Assembly: GCA_035551675.1 (NCBI GenBank) | Contig: DASZMV010000040.1 | Span: forward strand, 62,001 to 126,000 | Source of the DNA: JAFECT01 sp035551675 | Lineage (GTDB): Bacteria > Pseudomonadota > Alphaproteobacteria > Caulobacterales > Caulobacteraceae | DNA length: 64,000 nt | Direction of reading: 5' to 3' | In this document: one piece after another, positions 24,989 through 33,343 of the stretch | Position numbering within the stretch: position 1 is the stretch's first letter | How the letters are laid out: the number at the start of each line of letters is the position of its first letter | Made by a program: the position numbers and the translations under genes | Notes under the pieces: model-generated | What the model was told of the DNA's origin: nothing | Database searches by the model: none | The model's input: the letters and a program-made list of their open reading frames with translations, nothing else

Positions 24989-26599
24989 TCAGCGCTGCGC
25001 GGCGACGCCGTCGGCCACGAACCTTGCGAAGTCCTGGCGGAGCTGACGCCGGGTCACCGCATCGGTGTAGACCATGTGACCTGCGCCGTAGCAGCCTGTC
25101 CGCACGCGCTCGCGCAGGCCGGGGTCGGTGCGCGCGACCTCTTCGTCGCGCTCGGCGCAGGATCCGTCGTAGGCGCCGGTCACGCTGAAGACCAGCATCC
25201 TGGGCTCCGCCTGCATGGCGAGCCTGAGCGGCGGCGGGCCTTCAGGCGCGCTGCCTGGGCCGCGCTCGGTCGCGGGCGCCTTCATCATCGCGCCGTGATC
25301 CCACATCAGCGCCATCCAGTCGTCGGCGTATCCGGCCGGGTTGTACGGGATCGGATCGGGATGGAACGAATTCCCCCATGGGCCGCGATAGAGCAGGTCG
25401 CTGCGATAGCCGAGCGTGTCGCGCAGATAGCGGATCAAAGGCGGCGACGTACCCTCCATCAGCTCGATCATCGGCGTCAGCGAAGGGTCCTGGCGCGGAC
25501 CCCATTGCTGGCCCGGCTTGCGCTGCGGCAACGCTTCGCGGCTGTCGTAGCGGCCGAGCTCGAGCCCCTGGCCGGCGAGCAGGTGGTCGGTGAAATCCCC
25601 CTTGTCGACCACGAGCTTCTTCGAATCGACGAACTTCGGATCAAGCCCGGTATAGCGCACGAGACCCGCGACCACCTTGGCGCGCGCTTCGTCGGCGAGG
25701 GCGTCCTTGTGCTCCAGCGCCGGCGCGTAGACGGTGCGCGCCCAGTCCGTCGCCTGACGCACGGCGGCGTCCTGGCTGAGCGCCTGCAGGTCCGCGGGCA
25801 GGCGCTTGTGGTACCAGGCGGTGCGCGTGAACATCGGCAGTTCGAGCGCCTCGCGTAGCGACGCCGGAACCTTCTGGCCCGCGTCGTAGAAGCCCGAAAT
25901 CAGTATCACGCCCGCCACCGGCGTGCGCCGACGCGACAACGCTTCCGCCACGTACATCGCCCGCGTCGTGCCATAGCTCTCGCCGGCCAGGAACAGCGGC
26001 TGGTCGAAGGCGTCGAAGCGCGTGCGATAGACGCGGATCATTTCCGCCACTGCCTCGGCGTCGCCGATGGTGGTGTATAGCCTGTCGCGCCACGCGTCGC
26101 TGGTCGCGCGGCTGTAGCCCGTGCCGACGGGATCGACGAATACGAGATCGCTGGCCGCGAGCCAGGTGTCGGGGTTGTCGGCGATGACCTTGGGCTGTTC
26201 TTTCCACTCGGGATAGGTCGCCGGCATCTGGAAGGTCTTGGGGCCGAAGCCCATTAGATGCACCTGCGACGAGCTGGATCCCGGACCGCCGTTCCAGACG
26301 AAGGTGAGCGGCCGCGGCGGTGATCCCGCCGGCCGGCCAAGCGTATAGGCGATGACGAACATCCGCGCCGCCAGCGCGCCGGTGTCATTGTCGTAGATCG
26401 GCAACAGGCCGGTATGGACGGTGTAAGCCAGCGCCTTGCCGTCGACGACGACGCGTCCGTGCGTGACCACCATGTCTTCCGCCGGCGTGACCGGCGGCTT
26501 TTCGAGCGCGGGTTCACCCGCGACCGCTACGGCGAAGGCGGACGTTGCCCCGAAGCTCAGAAGCAGCGACGCGGCGGCGACGGTCAGCGCCTTCAGCAT
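24989..26599 (-). CDS. Exported S10 serine carboxypeptidase (copy 1)
   Basis: The 536-residue protein has a signal peptide (residues 1-23), the oxyanion motif WNGGPGSSSS near 102-111, DPVGTGYSRA near 156-165, the nucleophile motif GESYG with Ser208, a later Asp in TGAYDGSC and the catalytic His in GAGHMVY. A Cys pair brackets the C-terminal Asp-His region. S10 enzymes remove C-terminal residues at acid pH. The ATG at 26599 follows an AAGGA ribosome site. It follows an M61 gene by 13 bases, so both are likely co-transcribed. Confidence 0.92.
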   Translation of the reverse strand: MLKALTVAAASLLLSFGATSAFAVAVAGEPALEKPPVTPAEDMVVTHGRVVVDGKALAYTVHTGLLPIYDNDTGALAARMFVIAYTLGRPAGSPPRPLTFVWNGGPGSSSSQVHLMGFGPKTFQMPATYPEWKEQPKVIADNPDTWLAASDLVFVDPVGTGYSRATSDAWRDRLYTTIGDAEAVAEMIRVYRTRFDAFDQPLFLAGESYGTTRAMYVAEALSRRRTPVAGVILISGFYDAGQKVPASLREALELPMFTRTAWYHKRLPADLQALSQDAAVRQATDWARTVYAPALEHKDALADEARAKVVAGLVRYTGLDPKFVDSKKLVVDKGDFTDHLLAGQGLELGRYDSREALPQRKPGQQWGPRQDPSLTPMIELMEGTSPPLIRYLRDTLGYRSDLLYRGPWGNSFHPDPIPYNPAGYADDWMALMWDHGAMMKAPATERGPGSAPEGPPPLRLAMQAEPRMLVFSVTGAYDGSCAERDEEVARTDPGLRERVRTGCYGAGHMVYTDAVTRRQLRQDFARFVADGVAAQR

Positions 26600-26612
26600 G
26601 GGAAATCCTTCT

Positions 26613-28343
26613 TCAAAGCGCGCACGTCTTGTCCGGAACACCGCGAACACGTTCCCATTGGTAAGCAGGGACGGTTTCGCCGCGGGGCAGGTAGGTGATC
26701 GCGAGGTCGCGGCCGTCGCGGCGGATGTCGAGGGTGAGCGTGGCCTTCTGATCGGCCTGGATGGCGTCCTGCGGCACGGGCTTCAGAATCTCGTCGCCGT
26801 CGTGCAGGCCCGCTTTCGCCGCTTCGGACCCGGCGACCAGGCCGCGCACGATGCGCTTGGGCTCGACCAGCACCTTGGGATCGAAGCCGAGTTCATACCG
26901 GCGCAGCGGCTTCGTCGTGCGGCGGAAGCATGGGCCGAACGCGTCGGACGGCGGAAGCTGCAGCGCGCCGGACAGCATCGCCTCGAGCTCGGTCTTGCCG
27001 CGCGGACCCAGCGCCCGGGTGACGGTTTCGACCCACGCCGCCTGGTCCATCGGCTTGCCCGCGTGTCGGCGCGCCAACATGGACAGCAGCAGGTCGTCGA
27101 GGTTTCGCTTGCCGCGGCTGGCCTTGCGCACCTCGCTGTCGACGACGCTGAAATACATCGAGCCGCGGTCGTAGGGCAGCACCCGGATGCGCGTGTCGGC
27201 CCAGAACCGCTTGGGAATTTCCGAGTTCGGCGCGTCCGCCAGCGGGTTCGAGTAATAGCGGCCGGCGGTCGAGTTCAGGTCCTCGAGGAATCGCTCGGGG
27301 CTGATGTGATGAAAGCGCAGGGCGAGGCGCCTGGCGTAGAACACCGCCGTGCCTTCGGTGAACCACGACCCCTCGAGGCCCTGCGGCGTGTCGAGCCCGC
27401 CGACGTAGGTGTGCAGCATCTCGTGGGCCAGGGTGACCTTGAACCCGTCGCTGTCCGTCTTGGCGCCCCAGCTGCCGATGAAGGCCCCGTCGAGCTCGAC
27501 GCCGCCGCCGGCGTTCACCAGGTTGCGGCGCAGGAAGACGGCATAGGGCCGCGCGCTGTCGGCATGGAAAAGGCCGTCGTAGGCATCGTGCAGAGTCTTG
27601 GTCCAGGCCATCAGCGCGGCCGCGTCGAAGGGCGGATGGCCCTCCCAGGCGGACATGAAGCCTTGTTTCGGCGCGGGGTCAGGGTAGAGGCCGATCGTCC
27701 CGGCCATGACGTAGAGCGAGCCCAGCCGTTCCGGCGCGATCGGTGCTGTGGGCGCGACATCGCCGGGACCGAAATTCGAGATCGCTGCGGCGCCCTTGGC
27801 CAGGGCGCTCAGATCCCATTTCAGGCTGAAGCGCACCGGAGACTTAGAGTCCGGCAGCACGAGAAAGGTCGATCCGGCGCCGCCGAAACCGCCGTCGTCG
27901 GTGCGCATGTCGAGCGGTGGCGCGGCGCCGCGCACGGGCAGGGCGTTGGTGATCGGCGCACGGTAGCGGATGGCGAGGTCGCCGTGCACCGCGCGCCCGG
28001 TGACCCAGTGCCGATAGAAGGTCTGGCCCGCGTCGGCGTCGTCGCGTGTGGTGAGCGGAACGGCGCCGTCCGCGTCGGTCACGCTGAAACCCTGCAGCGT
28101 CGTGGCGTCGGTGACGACGTTCGTCTCCACCAGCGGCATGCGCAGGATCGCCGCGCCCGCCGGCGCATCCACCGGGCCCTCGACGATCGACACATCGAGC
28201 GCATCCACGTGACCCTGCGCGTCGGGCGCGGCCGGCTTCAGGGTGAGTTGATAGCGCGGCGCCTCGGCGGCGACGGCTTGGGTGAAAGCGCCGGCGGCGA
28301 GAATGGCGCCGATGAGCAGGCCCTGGCGGATCATGAAACGCAT
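26613..28343 (-). CDS. Exported M61-family aminopeptidase (glycyl-aminopeptidase-like) with PDZ domain
   Basis: The 576-residue protein has a signal peptide (to about residue 26), a beta-rich N-terminal domain, the zinc motif HEMLH at 307-311 with the third ligand Glu330 in WFTEG, and a C-terminal PDZ domain (GLVAGSEAAKAGLHDGDEI). M61 enzymes are glycyl or broad aminopeptidases. An internal ATG 9 bases downstream is an alternative start. The gene lies directly upstream of an S10 gene; the same M61-S10 order is repeated at 29856-33099. Confidence 0.92.
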   Translation of the reverse strand: MRFMIRQGLLIGAILAAGAFTQAVAAEAPRYQLTLKPAAPDAQGHVDALDVSIVEGPVDAPAGAAILRMPLVETNVVTDATTLQGFSVTDADGAVPLTTRDDADAGQTFYRHWVTGRAVHGDLAIRYRAPITNALPVRGAAPPLDMRTDDGGFGGAGSTFLVLPDSKSPVRFSLKWDLSALAKGAAAISNFGPGDVAPTAPIAPERLGSLYVMAGTIGLYPDPAPKQGFMSAWEGHPPFDAAALMAWTKTLHDAYDGLFHADSARPYAVFLRRNLVNAGGGVELDGAFIGSWGAKTDSDGFKVTLAHEMLHTYVGGLDTPQGLEGSWFTEGTAVFYARRLALRFHHISPERFLEDLNSTAGRYYSNPLADAPNSEIPKRFWADTRIRVLPYDRGSMYFSVVDSEVRKASRGKRNLDDLLLSMLARRHAGKPMDQAAWVETVTRALGPRGKTELEAMLSGALQLPPSDAFGPCFRRTTKPLRRYELGFDPKVLVEPKRIVRGLVAGSEAAKAGLHDGDEILKPVPQDAIQADQKATLTLDIRRDGRDLAITYLPRGETVPAYQWERVRGVPDKTCAL

Positions 28344-28429
28344 CTCCCCTCGCCTCTCGTCAGGGTGCGCACGAAGGCGCGAACGTCGTCGGTGAGCCGC
28401 TTCTCACTGGCCTCTACCGAGTAGGCCAT
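28331..28429 (-). pseudogene. C-terminal scar of a sixth S10 carboxypeptidase
   Basis: A 32-codon frame directly after the aminotransferase stop codon encodes a peptide containing EASEKRLTDDVRAFV. It aligns with the extreme C-terminus of the intact S10 proteins here, for example YHDEATRLKISEDLASF and YRDEPTRIRLSDDI. The catalytic His position is occupied by Pro just before the first Met, in frame with and after the aminotransferase TAG. No upstream S10 body remains. It looks like the leftover of a deletion between repeated S10 genes. Confidence 0.6.
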
Positions 28430-28438
28430 CGGCGCGGT

Positions 28439-29668
28439 CTACCAGCCGGTCTTGCGCAACGTCTCGAGCGCCGCGCCGAGCCGTTCGAGTCCGCGCTCGA
28501 AATCGGGGCTGTCCGAGGCAAAGCCTATGCGGAAGTGTCCGGGGGCGCCGAAATATTCGCCGGGCGCGACGAGCAGGCCGAACTCGCTCCACAGCGCGCG
28601 CGCCAGTCCGAGCGTATCGTCGACGCCCACGACACGCGGGAAATACATGCAGCCGTGGCTGGGGACGTCGCCTTCGATCAGGCCCGCCTCGATCAGGCGC
28701 GCGGCGTGACGCTGGAGGATCGGTCGGGTCAGGGACACGATCCGGCGCCAGTGCGCGTCGAACACTGCGGGCTCTTCCAGGACGTGGGCGGCGACGGCGT
28801 GCGCGAGCTTCGACACGCCGAGGTCGCCCTCGGGCGCGCCGTCCTTGATGCGCTGGATCACGTCCGGATCGGCGGTCAGCCAACCGCACTTGAGCGCGAA
28901 CAGGCCGTAGACCTTGGTCAGGCTTGCCACGCTCACGATGTTCGGGGCAAGAGAGGCGGCAGGCGTCGGGGATATGTCGCGGGCGAAGTCGCCGTAAACC
29001 TCGTCGACCACCACCAGCGCGCCCACGCGTGCGGCCGCCTGGGCGATCGCGGTCATCTCGGCGGGCGTCAGAATCCCACCGGAGGGATTGTGCAGGTTGG
29101 TGAGCAGGATGAGTTTCGTCCGGTCGGTCAGGCGGCGCTGCAGCTCGGCGATGTCGACGCCATAGGTCGGCGGTCGCCGCGGCAGGTCGTCGACCTGTAG
29201 TCCCGCACCCTTGGCCATCTGGGTCAGCAGGTCGAAGCACGGCCGCTCGATCAGTACATGATCGCCGGGCTCAGCCAGGGTGCGCAGCACGAGCGAGATC
29301 GCGCTGGTGGCGCCGGTCGTCGCGATCAGGCGGTCGGTCTCGACGCCGTAGCGACGGCAAAGCGCCTCCACCGCGAACGGGTTGCCGCCGTCGAAGGCGC
29401 TGACGTAGCGGTTGGTGATGCGCAGCGAAAAGGCGTCGCGCACGACCTCGATCAACTCATCGGTCGGTTCGCGGATTGTGCTGTCGTAGAGCACGATCGT
29501 GTCGCTCGCCTTGGGCATGCGCGTCTGCGCGCGCACCCAGTCCGAATAGGTCGGCGCGTCGAACAGCTCCGCGCGGCGCGCGGTCGGTTCGGCCTTGACG
29601 GCGATTGTCGACGTGCCGGGTGGATTCAAGGCCTGGGTCCCCTTCCCTGGTCTCGGGCCGCGAGACAC
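28439..29668 (-). CDS. Class I/II PLP-dependent aminotransferase
   Basis: The 409-residue protein shows the fold type I features NLHNPSGG (residues 191-198), VVVDEVYGDFAR (220-230) and the PLP lysine Lys252 in SLTKVYG, with a final FRIGFASDSPDFERGL carrying the conserved Arg. No signal peptide is visible, so it is likely cytoplasmic. The first 30 residues are of unusual composition and the true start may be downstream. It would transaminate an amino acid released by the neighbouring peptidases; the specific substrate is unknown. Confidence 0.88.
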   Translation of the reverse strand: MSRGPRPGKGTQALNPPGTSTIAVKAEPTARRAELFDAPTYSDWVRAQTRMPKASDTIVLYDSTIREPTDELIEVVRDAFSLRITNRYVSAFDGGNPFAVEALCRRYGVETDRLIATTGATSAISLVLRTLAEPGDHVLIERPCFDLLTQMAKGAGLQVDDLPRRPPTYGVDIAELQRRLTDRTKLILLTNLHNPSGGILTPAEMTAIAQAAARVGALVVVDEVYGDFARDISPTPAASLAPNIVSVASLTKVYGLFALKCGWLTADPDVIQRIKDGAPEGDLGVSKLAHAVAAHVLEEPAVFDAHWRRIVSLTRPILQRHAARLIEAGLIEGDVPSHGCMYFPRVVGVDDTLGLARALWSEFGLLVAPGEYFGAPGHFRIGFASDSPDFERGLERLGAALETLRKTGW

Positions 29669-29750
29669 GCCCCAACCCCGAGGCTCGCCAGTCTAGGCTC
29701 CCGCGCCGGGTTTTCTTTGCAATTTTGCCCCTGGCGGCCGGATATGGCGG

Positions 29751-29790
29751 ATAGCTTATGCGGCCGCCGATCAGGGTGCGCATAAGCTAT
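29751..29790. promoter_or_regulatory. Perfect 12-bp inverted repeat upstream of the aminotransferase gene
   Basis: ATAGCTTATGCG and CGCATAAGCTAT are exact reverse complements separated by 16 bases, 83 bases upstream of the aminotransferase start and 66 bases after the S10 stop. The arms are AT-rich and no T-run follows, so an operator is more likely than a terminator. The identity of the binding protein is not visible. Confidence 0.5.
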
Positions 29791-29855
29791 TTCAGCCCCA
29801 ACGCCTGAGCCGCCGTCCCCGCCGGCCATATAGCGTTGTCTTGCAGACAAGCATT

Positions 29856-31367
29856 TCACGGTCTTGCTTCGTCCGTGACGAACTTGCGCACCGCCGCGTC
29901 GAAGGCGGCAAGATTGTCGTCGCCGGCATAGACGCCGTGCGGGCCGGCGAAATAGGCGGCGGTCAGGCGGTCCGCTGGGATGCCGTCCTGGTCGAGGGTG
30001 TAGCGCGCCTCGTAGGCGGGCGTGGTCAGGTCGTAATAGCCCGCAGCCCAGAACAGACGCAGGTGCGGATCGGCCTTCATCGCCTTGGCGAGACGCAGGA
30101 TGGCGTCGGGGTGATCCTCGTGGTTCCACTTGGAATTCACCGTGAAGTTCACGCCGTAGTAGGTCTCGGTCGTTGGAAACTTCAACTGCTCGGTCAGGTA
30201 GCGGCCGACGGCGGGGCTTGGCACCGCGCCGATGCTCTCGGGTGTCAGCGCCGGACCCGCCGGTGCGTTCTTGTCGCGCTTGGGTGCGACGCCGAGCGAC
30301 GGATCGTCGATGGCGCCGATCTCCCCCGGTTCGAGCGGCGCGGTCACCCGCACGTCGAGGAGGCCGGTTCGCAGGCCTTTGTCCTTCAACAGGTTGAACA
30401 TGTAGTCGTTGTCCGTGACGCGCAGGTTCTTCGCCAGGATCAGATCGACCGGCAGGCCGATCAGCTTGGACATGCGCTCGGCGACGCGGCGTCGCTCGGC
30501 GTCGGGCAGGCTCGAACCCTGGATCAGGGCGGAAACGTATTCGGTTCGCGCGAACTCGACCGCCTCGCGGTAGACGTCGGCGACGCCACGGTCGCCATGA
30601 TCGATCCTGTTGTGGAACCAGGCGCCGGCGGCCATGGTCGGCAGGCTCGTGACATAGGGCATCTCGTGTCCCGGCGCCGAGCCGACCAGCGCGATCAGCA
30701 TTACCCCGTCGAACTTCATCGGCGGCCCGACGTCGAGGATCATCGGCGCGCGGACGGTGCCGTAGCTCTCGCCCACGAGATACCGCGGCGAGGCCTCGCG
30801 ATGGTTCTGTTTCAGCCACTCGGCGATGACCGACTTCACCGCCGCGGCGTCGCCGGTGATGCTGTAGAAGCGCTTGGTGTCGGCGCCGGGGAAGGCGCGC
30901 GCGAAGCCGGTGCCGACCGGATCGATGAACACGAGATCGGCGGCGTCGAGCGGGCTGTAGGGATTATCCGCCAAATGCCCGCTCGCCCGGTCTCCCGGCG
31001 TTTCGCCGACACGGCGCACCGGTCCCAATGCGTTCATGTGCAGCGGCGAAGACGAGGCGCCCGGGCCGCCGTTGAAGGCGAACAGCACGGGCCTCTGCGC
31101 AGCGTCCTTCACGTCGTCGCGCGTGTAGGCGATGGTGATGATCGACGCGGCTGGCGCGCCCTTTTCGTCAAGCAGAAAATGTTCGGCGACAGTCGCGGTG
31201 TAGTGAATCGTCTGGCCGTTGATCACGCCCGTATGCCGGGTCACCGCGACAACCGGCGTGCGTGGCGCGGCGGAAGCGCTCGCTTGCGCCGGCGGCGGCG
31301 CGCCGTGCGCGAGGGCCCCGGCGGGGGCCGAGAGCAGCGTCGCCAGGATCAGAAGCGTACGGATCAT
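29856..31367 (-). CDS. Exported S10 serine carboxypeptidase (copy 2, subgroup without C-terminal Cys pair)
   Basis: This 503-residue protein has a signal peptide (residues 1-20), FNGGPGASSS near 98-107, DPVGTGFARA near 149-158, GESYG with Ser201, an Asp in AGYYDLTTP and a C-terminal His in AGPHGVY. Unlike copies 1, 4 and 5 it lacks the Cys pair around the Asp-His region, and it shares YDLTTP with copy 3. The ATG at 31367, 4 bases after the M61 stop, is preferred because the longer frame would overlap that gene. It is coupled to the M61 gene. Confidence 0.92.
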   Translation of the reverse strand: MIRTLLILATLLSAPAGALAHGAPPPAQASASAAPRTPVVAVTRHTGVINGQTIHYTATVAEHFLLDEKGAPAASIITIAYTRDDVKDAAQRPVLFAFNGGPGASSSPLHMNALGPVRRVGETPGDRASGHLADNPYSPLDAADLVFIDPVGTGFARAFPGADTKRFYSITGDAAAVKSVIAEWLKQNHREASPRYLVGESYGTVRAPMILDVGPPMKFDGVMLIALVGSAPGHEMPYVTSLPTMAAGAWFHNRIDHGDRGVADVYREAVEFARTEYVSALIQGSSLPDAERRRVAERMSKLIGLPVDLILAKNLRVTDNDYMFNLLKDKGLRTGLLDVRVTAPLEPGEIGAIDDPSLGVAPKRDKNAPAGPALTPESIGAVPSPAVGRYLTEQLKFPTTETYYGVNFTVNSKWNHEDHPDAILRLAKAMKADPHLRLFWAAGYYDLTTPAYEARYTLDQDGIPADRLTAAYFAGPHGVYAGDDNLAAFDAAVRKFVTDEARP

Positions 31368-31371
31368 CAGC

Positions 31372-33099
31372 TCACACCTTGCACGCCGCATCGGCGACTT
31401 TGGGATTGCGCGCCCAGCGCCAGGCCGCCACCGGCGCCCCGAGCGGCACGTATTTGATGGTCAGCTCCCGACCGGCGCGGCGGACGACCACCTCCACTGG
31501 CCCGTTCGTTCCATGCAGATCGGGGGCGGCGAAATCGGGTGCGTGCACAATCTCGTCGCCGTTCTCCAGGCCCGCCTTTTCCGCCGCCGATCCCGCGACC
31601 AGGCCGGTGACCGCATGGCGGGCCTGCTCCAGCGCAGCAACGTCGAAGCCGGGCTCAAGCGGGCGCGTTTCGTATCGCTCCGGCGTGAAGCATGGAGCAA
31701 AAGCGTTCGCCGGCGGCTCAATCGGCTTGCCGGCGACCATGTCGGCGTATTCACGCCGCGCGATCGGCCCGAGTTCGGCTGCCGTCAAGTCCTGCCATTG
31801 TTGGAGGCCGGCCGGTTTGCCCTTGCGCTTGAGTTCGAGCAAGGCCAGCACGACGTCGTCGAGGCTGCGCTTGCCATGGGATTTGGCGCGGATTTCGGCG
31901 TCGACCCTTCCCAGGTACATGAAGCCGCGACCGTAGGGCACGTGACTCGCGCGCGCGTCGCGCCAGTAGATTGCCTCGGCATCGCGGTTGCTCAGCCGTT
32001 GCAGCGGATTGTCGTAGTAGCCTTCGGCGCGCTCGTTGATGCGCTTGAGAAATTCATCGGGTGAGATCAAGCCCGCGCGCAGAGACAACAGGATGGAATA
32101 GTACTCGGCCGTGCCCTCCGAATACCACGAGGTGTCGCCGTGATCGCCGTCGAGGCTCGGCCAGTTGTGCGTCATCTCGTGGGCGATCAGGCCCTCGAGA
32201 TTGTCGGTGGTTGGGGCCTTGCCGGTGCCCCAGCCGAACATGAAGGAGCGGTAGAGCGCGGTGCCGCCGTCGCCCTTGTAGGGCTGCTTGCGGATAAACA
32301 CGCGATAGGAGCCGCCCTCGTCGTGGAAAAAGGTCGACATGTAGGCGTAGAGCCTGTCGATCATGGTCGCCGCATCGGTCGCGCCGAACGGAGGTTCAGT
32401 CAGCCAGTACATGGCGAACCGGTCGGAGCCCTGCGACGGATAGCTCTTCACCGGTCCTGCGTAGAAATAGAGATCGTTGATGAACTCCGCGGGCTTGACG
32501 GTCGTGACGTCGCCCTCGCCCAGGCTGGTGACGCCGCGGGCGCCTGGCGCCATGCCCGAAAGGTCCCAATGGATGCTGATCCTGCGTGGTTCGACGCCAG
32601 GCGCGTCGGGGAGGAAGGTGTAGCCGGCGCCGTCGAGCCCACCGGCCTCGGCTCGGAGATCGAACAGCGGACCGTTGCGCGTCGTCGCCGAGACCTGGCG
32701 CATCGGCGCGTGAAAGGCGAACACGACGTCGCCGGAGGTCGCACGGCTGGGCGACCATTCGCGATAGGTCAGAGACGGCGTCGGCGGCAGGTCCTTGATG
32801 GTCAGCGGCAGGGAGCCGTTGGCGTCGCTCGCCTGAAGCGCATCGCCGTCGTAGCGCGCGGTCGGGATCGAGGCGACCACAAGCGGCATCCGCACGATGG
32901 CCGCGCCCGCGGCGACATCCGGATGCTCCATGCGAATGTGCACGTCGATGTAATCGACGGCGCCGCCGATCACGTGCGGTTTCAGCGAGACGTCGTAGGC
33001 GGACGGCGCGGGCAAGGCGTATGCCCGGGCGCCGACGCCGAACAGCGCCGCAAGGGAAAGGGGCGCGATAAGTCGCAGCCGACTCCACCGGATTGCCAT
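31372..33099 (-). CDS. Exported M61-family aminopeptidase (second copy) with PDZ domain
   Basis: The 575-residue protein has a signal peptide (to about residue 28), the zinc motif HEMTH at 307-311 with Glu328 in SWYSEGT as third ligand, and a C-terminal PDZ segment (GLVAGSAAEKAGLENGDEIV). The HEMxH motif falls at exactly the same residue number as in the paralogue at 26613. An AGGGGG ribosome site precedes the ATG at 33099. It starts an M61-S10 pair and is divergent from the class V aminotransferase-fold gene, sharing the motif at 33215. Confidence 0.92.
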   Translation of the reverse strand: MAIRWSRLRLIAPLSLAALFGVGARAYALPAPSAYDVSLKPHVIGGAVDYIDVHIRMEHPDVAAGAAIVRMPLVVASIPTARYDGDALQASDANGSLPLTIKDLPPTPSLTYREWSPSRATSGDVVFAFHAPMRQVSATTRNGPLFDLRAEAGGLDGAGYTFLPDAPGVEPRRISIHWDLSGMAPGARGVTSLGEGDVTTVKPAEFINDLYFYAGPVKSYPSQGSDRFAMYWLTEPPFGATDAATMIDRLYAYMSTFFHDEGGSYRVFIRKQPYKGDGGTALYRSFMFGWGTGKAPTTDNLEGLIAHEMTHNWPSLDGDHGDTSWYSEGTAEYYSILLSLRAGLISPDEFLKRINERAEGYYDNPLQRLSNRDAEAIYWRDARASHVPYGRGFMYLGRVDAEIRAKSHGKRSLDDVVLALLELKRKGKPAGLQQWQDLTAAELGPIARREYADMVAGKPIEPPANAFAPCFTPERYETRPLEPGFDVAALEQARHAVTGLVAGSAAEKAGLENGDEIVHAPDFAAPDLHGTNGPVEVVVRRAGRELTIKYVPLGAPVAAWRWARNPKVADAACKV

Positions 33100-33214
33100 G
33101 GATCCCCCTTCCGAACCGTTTGAGAGTTTACGACCACGGCGGAAAATTGTTTGTCGTTTGCGCGACCCTGGACCGGCAGGCCGGGTCGGACAATTCAAGA
33201 GCATGATAGACTAC

Positions 33215-33227
33215 GCATGGATAATGC
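33215..33227. promoter_or_regulatory. Candidate Lrp-type operator, copy 2
   Basis: GCATGGATAATGC lies midway between the divergent M61 gene (116 bases) and the class V aminotransferase-fold gene (117 bases). With flanks, TACGCATGGATAATGCAG matches the site near 43962 at 16 of 18 positions. Confidence 0.55.
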
Positions 33228-33343
33228 AGTCCGAGTTTCGAGGCTGGATCGATAGACCTGAGCATGGGACCTTGGGCTGCGGAATCGCAAAGAATTTTCG
33301 CCGCCGCGAGCCTAGCGTAGCCAGGAGCCCAAAGGACCAGGCC

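Noticed and set aside
26436..28424. 662-codon frame opposite the M61 aminopeptidase gene
   Set aside because: Shadow frame of the M61 gene; no recognisable domain or ribosome site.
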